Assembly: GCA_963781805.1 (NCBI GenBank)
Contig: CAWAHF010000004.1
Span: 2,356,001-2,420,000 of the forward strand
DNA from: JAFGPL01 sp963781805
GTDB lineage: Bacteria > Bacteroidota > Bacteroidia > Bacteroidales > UBA10428
DNA length: 64,000 nt
Direction of reading: 5' to 3'
Made by a program: the position numbers and the translations under genes
Notes under the pieces: model-generated
Told to the model about the DNA's origin: nothing
Databases searched by the model: none
Seen by the model: the letters and a program-made list of their open reading frames with translations, nothing else
Shown: positions 46,426 through 54,839 of the stretch, one piece after another
How positions within the stretch are numbered: the stretch's first letter is position 1
How the letters are laid out: the number at the start of each line of letters is the position of its first letter

Positions 46426-47654
46426 TTTGCAGACATTGTAAAACCACCCTGGAACATGTATTTGTTGATTTGATCAATTGCCCACCATCAAATGACATGG
46501 TGAAGCCGGAAAAGTTAAATGAACCTGAAGTTTATTTTCCCTTAAAGATCTTTGTGTGCCACAATTGTTTTCTCGTTCAGGTAGATGAAATGAAAAAGGC
46601 TGATCAAATATTCAGCCAGGAATATACTTATTTTTCGTCTTTTTCTACAAGCTGGCTGGCCCATGCCAAAAGCTACGTAGATATGATGATGAAACGGTTT
46701 CACTTTAATGAAAAATCACAGGTAATTGAAATAGCCTCTAACGACGGATATCTACTGCAATATTTTAAAGAATATAATGTGCCTGTGTTGGGAGTTGATC
46801 CTACTGCAAATACTGCAGAAGTGGCAATTAAAAAAGGAATTGATACGATCATCGATTTTTTTGGATCTCAGTTTGCTCAGAATCAACTGGTAAATAAGGG
46901 TATAAAAGGGGATCTGATTCTTGGAAATAATGTTCTTGCACACGTTCCGGATATCAACGACTTTGTGGCCGGGATGAAAACTGCCTTAAACGCAGAAGGG
47001 GTAATTACAATGGAATTTCCTCATCTTATGAGACTCGTGGAAGAAAATCAATTTGATACAATCTATCATGAGCATTTCTCATATTTGTCCTTCTTTGCCG
47101 TAAAACGTATATTTGAAAAACAGGGATTAGAAATGTTCGATGTTGAAGAAATCCCGACACATGGAGGTTCGTTGAGAATATTTGCCAAACATAAAGAAGA
47201 TAAATCAAAGGAAATCTCTTCTAATGTAGAAAATCTACTGAAAAAAGAAGAACAGGCACTTATGCATACATTATCATATTACAATAATTTTCAGGCTAAG
47301 GTTGATAATATAAAATACAATGTTTGGGAATTTCTGTTGAACAGAAAAAAAGAAGGGAAAAAAGTTGCCGGTTATGGAGCTGCTGCAAAAGGCAATACAT
47401 TGATTAATTATTGCGGAATTAAAGGAAATGACTTAATTAATTTTGTTGCCGATGCATCACCATATAAGCAGAATAAGCTTCTTCCTGCAAGTCATATCCC
47501 GGTTAGAAGTCCTGATTATATTAAAGAATATAAACCTGATTATGTTATCATTTTACCTTGGAATTTAAAAGAAGAGATTAGCAAACAACTTAGTTATATC
47601 AGGGAATGGAATGGTAAGTTTGTTACATTTATTCCCGAAACTAAAATTTTTTAG
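46422..47654 (+). CDS. Nucleotide-sugar C-methyltransferase (Zn-binding, SAM-dependent)
   Basis: The 410-residue protein has the three-part layout of sugar C-methyltransferases such as TylC3 and NovU: an N-terminal zinc-binding domain (C3, C6, C46, C49), a SAM-binding Rossmann domain (VIEIASNDGYLLQYF at about 101-115, VLGVDPTAN), and a C-terminal Rossmann-like domain (VAGYGAAAKGNTLINYCG, the signature of Methyltransf_14). These enzymes methylate C3 of 4-keto sugars and create branched-chain sugars. The 4-base overlap with the RmlC-like gene puts it firmly in the nucleotide-sugar operon. Confidence 0.9.
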   Translation: MICRHCKTTLEHVFVDLINCPPSNDMVKPEKLNEPEVYFPLKIFVCHNCFLVQVDEMKKADQIFSQEYTYFSSFSTSWLAHAKSYVDMMMKRFHFNEKSQVIEIASNDGYLLQYFKEYNVPVLGVDPTANTAEVAIKKGIDTIIDFFGSQFAQNQLVNKGIKGDLILGNNVLAHVPDINDFVAGMKTALNAEGVITMEFPHLMRLVEENQFDTIYHEHFSYLSFFAVKRIFEKQGLEMFDVEEIPTHGGSLRIFAKHKEDKSKEISSNVENLLKKEEQALMHTLSYYNNFQAKVDNIKYNVWEFLLNRKKEGKKVAGYGAAAKGNTLINYCGIKGNDLINFVADASPYKQNKLLPASHIPVRSPDYIKEYKPDYVIILPWNLKEEISKQLSYIREWNGKFVTFIPETKIF

Positions 47655-47657
47655 TTC

Positions 47658-48965
47658 ATGTCGTTTCCTGAATTAAATATGAGTGATTTGCGGGCTGAAG
47701 GCGATAATTTGTACAAATTAATCTCTAAACTTTATCCGATTTGCAGAAGTATTACCGGAAACGGAGTCAGAGAAACACTTAATATTATTTCCGGATTCAT
47801 TCCTTTAAATATTCAGGAAGTCTCCTCAGGAACAAAGGTATTCGACTGGACTATACCTAAAGAGTGGAATATCAGAGATGCCTACATCGAAGATTCAAAA
47901 GGTAGAAAGATTATTGATTTCAAGAAGCTGAATTTACATGTTTTAAATTATAGCATTCCTGTTGATAAACATATTTCTCTTGATGAACTTAAACAACATT
48001 TATATACAATACCTGAGCATCCGGATTTAGTACCTTACAAGACATCCTATTATCAGGAGCGGTGGGGTTTCTGCATGACACATAATCAATTACTAAATTT
48101 AAAGAATGAAGATTATCATGTTTATATTGATTCATCACTGGAAAAAGGAAGTCTTTCTTATGGTGAGTTGCTTATAAAAGGTGAAACCAGCGAAGAAATA
48201 CTTATATCAACCCATATCTGTCACCCCTCTTTGTGTAATGATAATCTTTCCGGAATTGCAATTGCAACGTATCTGGCTAAGACAATCTTGAGCAAAAAAA
48301 ACAGATATTCATATCGCTTTGTTTTTATACCCGGAACAATTGGCTCAATAGCCTGGTTAAGTAAAAATGAAGCTACCCTGCACAACATTAAACACGGGAT
48401 TGTTTTAACATTGCTTGGCGATGAATCAGATTTTACCTACAAACGGTCAAGAAGAGGCAATGAAGAAATAGATAAAGCCTTTGAATTGTATTTCAAAACA
48501 AGCGAGAAACCATATGTGATTAAAGATTTTATTCCCTATGGTTACGATGAAAGACAATATTGTTCCCCTGGATTTAACCTGCCGGTTGGATGTTTTACCC
48601 GAAAACCTTTTGGTGAATTTGCCGAATATCATACCTCTGCTGATAATCTTGAATTTGTAAAACCCGAAAAACTGGCTGAATCTTTACAAATTACCTTAGA
48701 AATTTTTGATATTCTGGAGAATAATGAAATATATATTAATATCAAGCCCAAATGTGAACCACAATTAGGCAAATATGGTCTTTATGATAAAATTGGCGGG
48801 ACGAATGAAAGTAAAAAAACGCAACTGGCAGCTTTATGGGTTTTGAACTATTCCGATGGAGAACATAGTCTTATGGATATCGCAATGAAATCAACGATAA
48901 AATTTAGCATAATAAAAGAAGCCGCTGATGCATTACTTGAATGTAAATTATTGAAAAAGAAGTGA
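47658..48965 (+). CDS. DUF4910 (aminopeptidase-like) protein of polysaccharide loci
   Basis: The 435-residue protein begins with a segment typical of DUF4910/DUF2172 proteins (LYPICRSITGNGVRETL, VFDWTIPKEWNI) and has a zinc-peptidase-like centre, ISTHICHPSLCNDNLSGIA (H186, H189, D195), with later FGEFAEYHTSADNLEFV. A winged-helix-like C-terminus (about 360-435) follows. The fold is that of M28-type aminopeptidases, yet members are recurrently found inside surface-polysaccharide clusters. It lies 3 bases after the C-methyltransferase and overlaps the next SDR by 4, so it is part of the pathway. A role in making or trimming an amide-linked sugar substituent is possible but unproven. Confidence 0.82.
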   Translation: MSFPELNMSDLRAEGDNLYKLISKLYPICRSITGNGVRETLNIISGFIPLNIQEVSSGTKVFDWTIPKEWNIRDAYIEDSKGRKIIDFKKLNLHVLNYSIPVDKHISLDELKQHLYTIPEHPDLVPYKTSYYQERWGFCMTHNQLLNLKNEDYHVYIDSSLEKGSLSYGELLIKGETSEEILISTHICHPSLCNDNLSGIAIATYLAKTILSKKNRYSYRFVFIPGTIGSIAWLSKNEATLHNIKHGIVLTLLGDESDFTYKRSRRGNEEIDKAFELYFKTSEKPYVIKDFIPYGYDERQYCSPGFNLPVGCFTRKPFGEFAEYHTSADNLEFVKPEKLAESLQITLEIFDILENNEIYINIKPKCEPQLGKYGLYDKIGGTNESKKTQLAALWVLNYSDGEHSLMDIAMKSTIKFSIIKEAADALLECKLLKKK

Positions 48966-49705
48966 GTAAAATAAATAATATATTGGAATTAAAAAATAAG
49001 AACGCATTAATTACCGGGGCAACTAGCGGCATTGGTGAAGCGATGGTTCATTTGCTTGCGGAGAAAGGAGTTAACCTTTGTCTTGTGGGACGAAACGAGA
49101 AAAAGCTTAATCAGCTTAAAAACAATTTAAAAGACTATTTTGTAAGGATTGAAGTATTGAAAATTGATTTAACAGATGAAAAAGATTTATTGGCAGTTTC
49201 TGATTATTTTAAAAAGAATTTTCCATCCCTTGATATCCTGATACACAGTGCAGGGGTGATTTCAACTGGTTCTACAGAAGTTGCATCTTTGGAAGATTTA
49301 AAAATTCAACTAAATGTTAATTATTTCGCTCCGTATATTCTAACCAAATCTTTGCTGCAATTAATAAAGAGCAGCAAGGGGCAGATTGTTTTTGTAAACT
49401 CAAGTGCAATACAAAAGCCAACTAGAAATTTAAGTCAATACACATCGTCAAAATTTGCACTTAAGGGATTTGCAGATGCATTGAGAGAGGAAATTAATGC
49501 TGATGGAGTCAGGATAATAAGCATTTACCCGGGCAAGACCGCTACTAATATGCAGGAAAAACTATATAAAAAGGATAACAAAAAATATCAGCCTGAGAAA
49601 TTGTTACAACCTTCAGATGTTGCTTTAGGCATTCTGAATGCATTACAACTTCCAATGACGGCTGAGATAACAGATATCTTCATACGACCGATGCAGAAGT
49701 CATAA
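48962..49705 (+). CDS. Classical short-chain dehydrogenase/reductase
   Basis: The 247-residue protein is a classical SDR: NAD(P) motif ITGATSGIG (TGxxxGxG), LIHSAGV (NNAG-like), the catalytic serine in FVNSSA and Y-x3-K in QYTSSKFALKG. It starts with GTG in a four-base overlap (GTGA) with the DUF4910 gene. In this setting it probably reduces a keto group on a nucleotide sugar or a substituent precursor. It closes the six-gene, tightly packed block that began with rfbF. Confidence 0.88.
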   Translation: MSKINNILELKNKNALITGATSGIGEAMVHLLAEKGVNLCLVGRNEKKLNQLKNNLKDYFVRIEVLKIDLTDEKDLLAVSDYFKKNFPSLDILIHSAGVISTGSTEVASLEDLKIQLNVNYFAPYILTKSLLQLIKSSKGQIVFVNSSAIQKPTRNLSQYTSSKFALKGFADALREEINADGVRIISIYPGKTATNMQEKLYKKDNKKYQPEKLLQPSDVALGILNALQLPMTAEITDIFIRPMQKS

Positions 49706-49734
49706 TAAATATTATTTATTAAAAACTGAAATAT

Positions 49735-50967
49735 ATGTTTAAAAGACTTTTATTAATAATCATAATTTTATCATCAACTGCTTTGTATAATTTCACCTTC
49801 GTCGGTAAATTTTCAATTATAGCCGAATTGATAGCTATTGCACTAATCCTTGGAATAATCATTTTTTATAGCATTTACGATAATTCATTCCGGTTCAGAC
49901 AAAATTTTTCTCCATTTATTGCCATTTTTTTTATTTCACTTCCTTTCAGTATGCTTATTGCTGATAAATTTCACGGACAAAGCATGACAATATCCTTATA
50001 TGCTCAGAGAGGGATTTATTTTTATCTGTTGTATTTTGCGCTGCACAAATTGAAATTGGAGCCAAAAGAATTTGAAAAAATCTTTGTCTTTTTCGCTATT
50101 ATATTCATTCTGTTATATTTAACACAACTTGCATTATATCCCAGAGTGATATTGGTTGAATCAAAAATACTCCATGAAAGAGGAACTACAAGAATCCTTT
50201 TAGCCGGAATGGATTATTTGATTATAGGTTATTTTTTATCATTAAAGTATTTTCTGGAAAAACGACATTTGAAATATACAATCCTGTTGTTGGCGTCATT
50301 GAGTATCATTATCCTGATAGGATCAAGAACACTCTTATTTACAATTCTGGCAGCAACATTACTTTACCTTTTATTAAGCAGAAGAATTCGATACAAACCA
50401 CTTATTTATTTCTTAAGTGCGTTGGGAATGACTCTGATATATTTCGCATTTCAGAATATTTTTCAGGAATTGATCAAGACTGCTCTTTATAAAGATCCGA
50501 TAAATACTCAAAATATAAGATATAAAGCCCTAAATTATTTTCTAACCAGCCTTTTCCCAAGTAAAATTGCTTATATATTTGGAAACGGAGCGGACGCCGG
50601 TCATTCAGAATACAGTCATAGTATTGGATTAATAAATACAAGATATGGTTTTTATTTAGGTGATATCGGAATAATAGGTGATTATGTGAAATATGGCGCC
50701 TTCTTTGTTTTGGGTATTTTTGGCATACTTTATAAAGTCTTTAAAACAAAAATTCATCCCGAATATGATTATATAAAATATTTTTATGCATTTACAATTA
50801 TGGCCATGATACTTGGAGGAGGTTTTACTGATTCCGGATTTATTGTAGTTGTATGTATCACCCTTTATATGACAGATGTTTCTAGATACTATATGGATGA
50901 TCAAAATCCATACAAAACTATTGTAAATGATGACATATCAGTGCAATTGACCAACGATGAAATATGA
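49735..50967 (+). CDS. Wzy-like O-antigen polymerase/ligase family membrane protein
   Basis: The 410-residue protein has about 10-12 membrane helices and the O-antigen ligase/polymerase type loop: IGSRTLLFTILAATLLYLLLSRR in the middle and a long periplasmic segment (about 245-310) containing GNGADAGHSEYSHS before the last helices. Wzy polymerises lipid-linked repeat units in the periplasm. The adjoining flippase gene makes a Wzx/Wzy-type pathway likely. WaaL ligase is an alternative because the two families share this topology. No close family member can be named from sequence alone. Confidence 0.72.
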   Translation: MFKRLLLIIIILSSTALYNFTFVGKFSIIAELIAIALILGIIIFYSIYDNSFRFRQNFSPFIAIFFISLPFSMLIADKFHGQSMTISLYAQRGIYFYLLYFALHKLKLEPKEFEKIFVFFAIIFILLYLTQLALYPRVILVESKILHERGTTRILLAGMDYLIIGYFLSLKYFLEKRHLKYTILLLASLSIIILIGSRTLLFTILAATLLYLLLSRRIRYKPLIYFLSALGMTLIYFAFQNIFQELIKTALYKDPINTQNIRYKALNYFLTSLFPSKIAYIFGNGADAGHSEYSHSIGLINTRYGFYLGDIGIIGDYVKYGAFFVLGIFGILYKVFKTKIHPEYDYIKYFYAFTIMAMILGGGFTDSGFIVVVCITLYMTDVSRYYMDDQNPYKTIVNDDISVQLTNDEI

Positions 50968-51195
50968 TGAAGCTTAAAATCATGAAACTTATACAGTAAT
51001 TCAGGAAAAATCTTAAAATTATTAATATCGTATATAAATCCCATTAGAACAGGTTTTTCTTATAAAATTAATATGCTAAATGATGAAATATCATTGTTTA
51101 ATATAACCAGAGAAGACTATTTATTACAGACCGTTGGTTTAAGTTTATTTTAAATGACAAATAAGTATTGAATATACTTTTTCTTAATAAACGAT

Positions 51196-52659
51196 TTGGC
51201 TCAGGATTCAAATCTAACCGCTTTGAAAAGACTACTATATAAGATTTTTTACAGCCCAACTCTGATGAGTTGGACAGAACAAATTACTGTTGTGGTTCAT
51301 GGATTAGTAATCACCTCTATTATACTTGTTAAATTTGATAACACTTCATATGCATTTTGGATGACCATTAAAGCCTTGGTGGACTTTGCATTATTGGCCG
51401 ATGCAGGTTTTGGTCACACGCTTGAAAGATCGGTAGCCTTTTTTTATGCCGGTGCAAAAAAGCTGCCAAAAAATATAAAAGAATACGAAGATACTGAAGA
51501 AGTTGCAGGTGTTCCAAATATGGAAAGACTTTTTGCCCTTCTTTGTACTTCACGTGGTATTTATTTTGTCTTAAGTTTTCTAACTATAATATTGCTGGGA
51601 ACAATTGGAACTATTACACTTTGGAACCTCTTTGAAATAAGTCATCAGTCTAAAGAATTCTGGTTTACATATATTTTAATGATTATTCAATCTTTTGTTC
51701 TCATTCAAAGTTTGAAATGGCGCTCATTCATAAAAGGCATTAGACATGTGGCGACATATAGTCGTTTTTTAACCATTTTGGGAGTCATTAAAATTTTTGG
51801 ATTTTTCATTCTTCTTATGAATAATTTGGGAATGCTATACCTGCAATTCTATCTTTTGGTTGAATCTGTTTTTGTTACAATATACCTCAGAAATTTTATT
51901 GCAGGATGGTTTAAAGATAAAGGAATAAATATAGGCAATTCTTTTAAAATTGACAGGGAGATTTTCAAATCACTATGGTCAGTATCCTGGAAATCTGGAT
52001 TAAATACTATTGGTTATTTTTTTACTAGTAAGGGTATAAATCTCTTAATAGCACAATTGAAAAATACCAGCTTGATGTCCGGTTTCTTTTTCACTTATCA
52101 GATTCTGGGATTTATCAAAAACTTTGCCCATACGCCTGTTTATGCTCATTATCCTGATTACTATGGTTTGATCGCTGTAAAAAAGTTTAAAGAATATAAA
52201 CAAGATGCCAGTGTACGATTATTTATTATGTTTCTTATTATATTTGCCGGATTCATATCTTTTGGACTGCTTGGCAATTATATGCTTGAAATATTAGGTA
52301 CTGACAAACGTCTGGTTATCGCTCCAATATTTATTATTTTAAGTGTGTACTTTTTTCTTGATCTTCATGCCCTTATTCATGGTACTATATATATATCAAC
52401 CAATGATGTTCCCTTTTTAATTCCGGGATTATTAACAGGTGCTGCAACAGTAGTAATAGGTTACCTTGTAATACCCCGTTATGGACTATTAGGACTTGTA
52501 CTTGTTCAACTTGGTACAAATTTAATGTGCAATCTATGGTTCTCCAGTTACTTAAGTTTAAGACTTACAAAGTGGAAATTAAATGATTATTTATACGATA
52601 TTTTTATAGGTGGTTCAAAATATTGGATTGATAGGATAAAAGAATATTTGAAAAGATAA
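51196..52659 (+). CDS. Wzx-like polysaccharide flippase (MOP/MVF superfamily)
   Basis: The 487-residue protein has about 12-14 hydrophobic helices and the overall pattern of polysaccharide-transport/flippase proteins, with a helix pair around GYFFTSKGINLLIAQLKNTS and terminal helices GLLTGAATVVIGYLVIPRYGLLGLVLVQ. It would flip the undecaprenyl-linked repeat unit. An insertion with charged residues (about 75-110) is unusual for Wzx. The frame as given starts at a TTG (51196); the ATG at 51265 is an alternative, so the N-terminus is uncertain. The 228 bases before it hold nothing I can identify. Confidence 0.78.
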   Translation: MAQDSNLTALKRLLYKIFYSPTLMSWTEQITVVVHGLVITSIILVKFDNTSYAFWMTIKALVDFALLADAGFGHTLERSVAFFYAGAKKLPKNIKEYEDTEEVAGVPNMERLFALLCTSRGIYFVLSFLTIILLGTIGTITLWNLFEISHQSKEFWFTYILMIIQSFVLIQSLKWRSFIKGIRHVATYSRFLTILGVIKIFGFFILLMNNLGMLYLQFYLLVESVFVTIYLRNFIAGWFKDKGINIGNSFKIDREIFKSLWSVSWKSGLNTIGYFFTSKGINLLIAQLKNTSLMSGFFFTYQILGFIKNFAHTPVYAHYPDYYGLIAVKKFKEYKQDASVRLFIMFLIIFAGFISFGLLGNYMLEILGTDKRLVIAPIFIILSVYFFLDLHALIHGTIYISTNDVPFLIPGLLTGAATVVIGYLVIPRYGLLGLVLVQLGTNLMCNLWFSSYLSLRLTKWKLNDYLYDIFIGGSKYWIDRIKEYLKR

Positions 52660-52661
52660 TT

Positions 52662-52769
52662 ATGATGATTGACTGGAGTATAATATATTTGTTTTTTTGT
52701 GTGTTTTTCTTATGTAACATACTCTTAAAAACTTTTTTATTAGTGAATTTTTACGTTACTAAATTATAA
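52662..52769 (+). CDS. Possible 35-residue membrane peptide
   Basis: An ATG two bases after the flippase stop opens a 35-codon frame ending at 52769. It encodes one hydrophobic segment (IIYLFFCVFFLCNILLKTFL) with an N-terminal MMIDWS and a basic-aromatic end. Coupled position after the flippase makes a small membrane protein conceivable. The base composition (runs of T) could also give this by chance, and I know no homologue. Confidence 0.2.
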   Translation: MMIDWSIIYLFFCVFFLCNILLKTFLLVNFYVTKL

Positions 52770-52787
52770 ATTTCTAAACTTTTTTCT

Positions 52788-53687
52788 ATGAGAAAGATCT
52801 ATATTGCTGGTTGTGGTGGTATGTTGGGTGAAGCTTTTTACCAGAAGTTTAAAAATGATTACCTATTGAAATGTACCGACAAAGATGTGAATGATACCTG
52901 GTTATCCTTCCTGGATTTCAGAGATTTAAATTTATATAGAAAGGATGTTATTGGTTTCAAACCTGATTATTTATTTCATCTTGGCGCATATACTGATTTG
53001 GAATTTTGTGAAAAAAATGCAGATGAAACATACAATACGAATACCCTGGCCGTTGAAAACGCAGTTTATATTGCAAACGAACTGAATATTCCATTATTAT
53101 ATATCAGTACGGCCGGAATTTTTGATGGGAAAAAGGAATTGTATGATGATTGGGATCTGCCAAATCCTTTAGGTGTTTATGCCCGCTCTAAATATATGGG
53201 AGAAAGATTTGTGGTAGAGAATGCAAAACGTTTTCTTGTTTGTCGCGCAGGCTGGATGATGGGTTCCGGACCATCCAAAGATAAAAAGTTTATTCAAAAA
53301 TTAATGAAACAATTGAAAGAAGACAAAAAAGAACTTTTTATTGTTGACGATAAAGATGGCACGCCAACCTATACACATGATTTTGCCCAAAATGTTAAAT
53401 TATTAATCGAAAAAGAATATTGGGGATTATACAATATGGTATGTGGTGGACAAACCAGCAGGTATGAAGTAGCTGCAGAACTTGTCAGAATTTTGCATCT
53501 TGATGGTAAAGTAAAGCTGACTCCTGTTCATTCTGATTATTTCAAAGATATTTATTTCGCCGAAAGGCCACCATGCGAACGTTTAATTAATCGAAAATTA
53601 AATATCCGGGGTATAAATATTATGCGTGACTGGAAAATTGCATTAAGAGAATACATCGACAATTATTACCAGGGTTATATAAAATGA
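52788..53687 (+). CDS. dTDP-4-dehydrorhamnose reductase family SDR (RmlD-like)
   Basis: The 299-residue protein has the RmlD pattern: IAGCGGMLGEAFY (GxxGMLG nucleotide-binding loop), FHLGAYTDLEFCEKN, AVENAVYIANELN, YISTAGIFDG and the YARSKYMGE catalytic Tyr/Lys. RmlD reduces the 4-keto group of dTDP-4-keto-6-deoxysugars. No RmlA or RmlB gene is in the window, so the donor is made elsewhere or the substrate is the keto sugar from the rfbF block. A GT2 gene follows after 10 bases. Confidence 0.87.
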   Translation: MRKIYIAGCGGMLGEAFYQKFKNDYLLKCTDKDVNDTWLSFLDFRDLNLYRKDVIGFKPDYLFHLGAYTDLEFCEKNADETYNTNTLAVENAVYIANELNIPLLYISTAGIFDGKKELYDDWDLPNPLGVYARSKYMGERFVVENAKRFLVCRAGWMMGSGPSKDKKFIQKLMKQLKEDKKELFIVDDKDGTPTYTHDFAQNVKLLIEKEYWGLYNMVCGGQTSRYEVAAELVRILHLDGKVKLTPVHSDYFKDIYFAERPPCERLINRKLNIRGINIMRDWKIALREYIDNYYQGYIK

Positions 53688-53697
53688 TTTTTTAATA

Positions 53698-54741
53698 ATG
53701 AAGAAAGGTATCAGTGTAATAATTTGTTCTTACAATTCAGAGCACAGAATAAAACGTGTGCTAGACTGTATTGCAGCGCAACAAAACTGTGATCAGATTG
53801 AATGGGAAGTTATCATGGTTGACAATGCTTCTACTGATAATGTTGTTGAAGTAGCAAGGCAAAGCTGGAGCCATCCGAAAGTACCTTTACACATTTACCA
53901 TGAGACAAGACAAGGTCAGAGTTATGCCACACGTACAGGATTTGAAAATGCCAGATATGATATTGTTATATTGGTAGATGATGACAACTATATATCTTTA
54001 AATTATATCAGTCGGGCATTTAAAATTATGGAAGAGCATCCTGAAGTAGGTATAGCAGGAGGCAAAGGGATTGGGCAGTTCGACATGGATCCGCCTTACT
54101 GGTTTGAAAAAGTTGAACAAGGCTTTGCCATTGGACCTCAGGCAGAAAAGGAAGGATATGTTTCTGATGAACGTGGGTATATTTATGGGGCCGGTTCAAT
54201 AATCCGCAAATCCGTATACAATTATTTAATATCCAGCGATTTTCAGTTGATGCTTAAAGGACGTATAGGAAAATCAATGATAGCAGGTGAAGATGCCGAA
54301 CGAAGTCATGCTTTCCGTCTCCTTGGGTATGAATTATGGTACGATCCTTCCCTTGAATTTTGGCATTATATGACTGCAAATCGTATCAACTGGAATTATA
54401 CCCGGAAATTATTTAATTCATTCGGACGGGCCTCCAATTATCATAACCTGTACAGTGAATTATTGAAAAAGCCAAAAGGAATAAAAGCATTTATAAGGCA
54501 AAATATGATATTGGATATTCTAAATAAGATTTTTAATTTAGTACACAGCCTGCCACCATATATAAAAGTCAAATTAACAGGTACTGGTGAAGGAAAAATG
54601 GAAGTTCTGAACTTTGACTACTTGTCAGGCAGACTCTCAGAACGAATATATAACATGAGCAGAATCAGGCAGAATCGCAGACAATTAAAAAATGCGACAT
54701 GGAAAACACAATATACAATTGAAAACCTGCATAATAAATGA
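53698..54741 (+). CDS. Family 2 glycosyltransferase
   Basis: The 347-residue protein has a GT-A domain: ISVIICSYNSEHRIKRVLD, MVDNASTDNVVEVA, the DxD-like VILVDDDNYISLNYI, and YIYGAGSIIRKSVY with the usual GED-like GEDAERSHAFRLLGY acceptor-site motif. There are no membrane helices. It lies between the RmlD-like and the GT-C gene, within the repeat-unit assembly block. The sugar is not predictable. Confidence 0.88.
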   Translation: MKKGISVIICSYNSEHRIKRVLDCIAAQQNCDQIEWEVIMVDNASTDNVVEVARQSWSHPKVPLHIYHETRQGQSYATRTGFENARYDIVILVDDDNYISLNYISRAFKIMEEHPEVGIAGGKGIGQFDMDPPYWFEKVEQGFAIGPQAEKEGYVSDERGYIYGAGSIIRKSVYNYLISSDFQLMLKGRIGKSMIAGEDAERSHAFRLLGYELWYDPSLEFWHYMTANRINWNYTRKLFNSFGRASNYHNLYSELLKKPKGIKAFIRQNMILDILNKIFNLVHSLPPYIKVKLTGTGEGKMEVLNFDYLSGRLSERIYNMSRIRQNRRQLKNATWKTQYTIENLHNK

Positions 54742-54839
54742 GCACAATTTCATGATTTTAATTGATGTTATAAGATTAAATCCATTTTATTTGAAAGAAC
54801 TTAAAAATGGAAATTTTGTAAAATATAATCCATGGAAAG

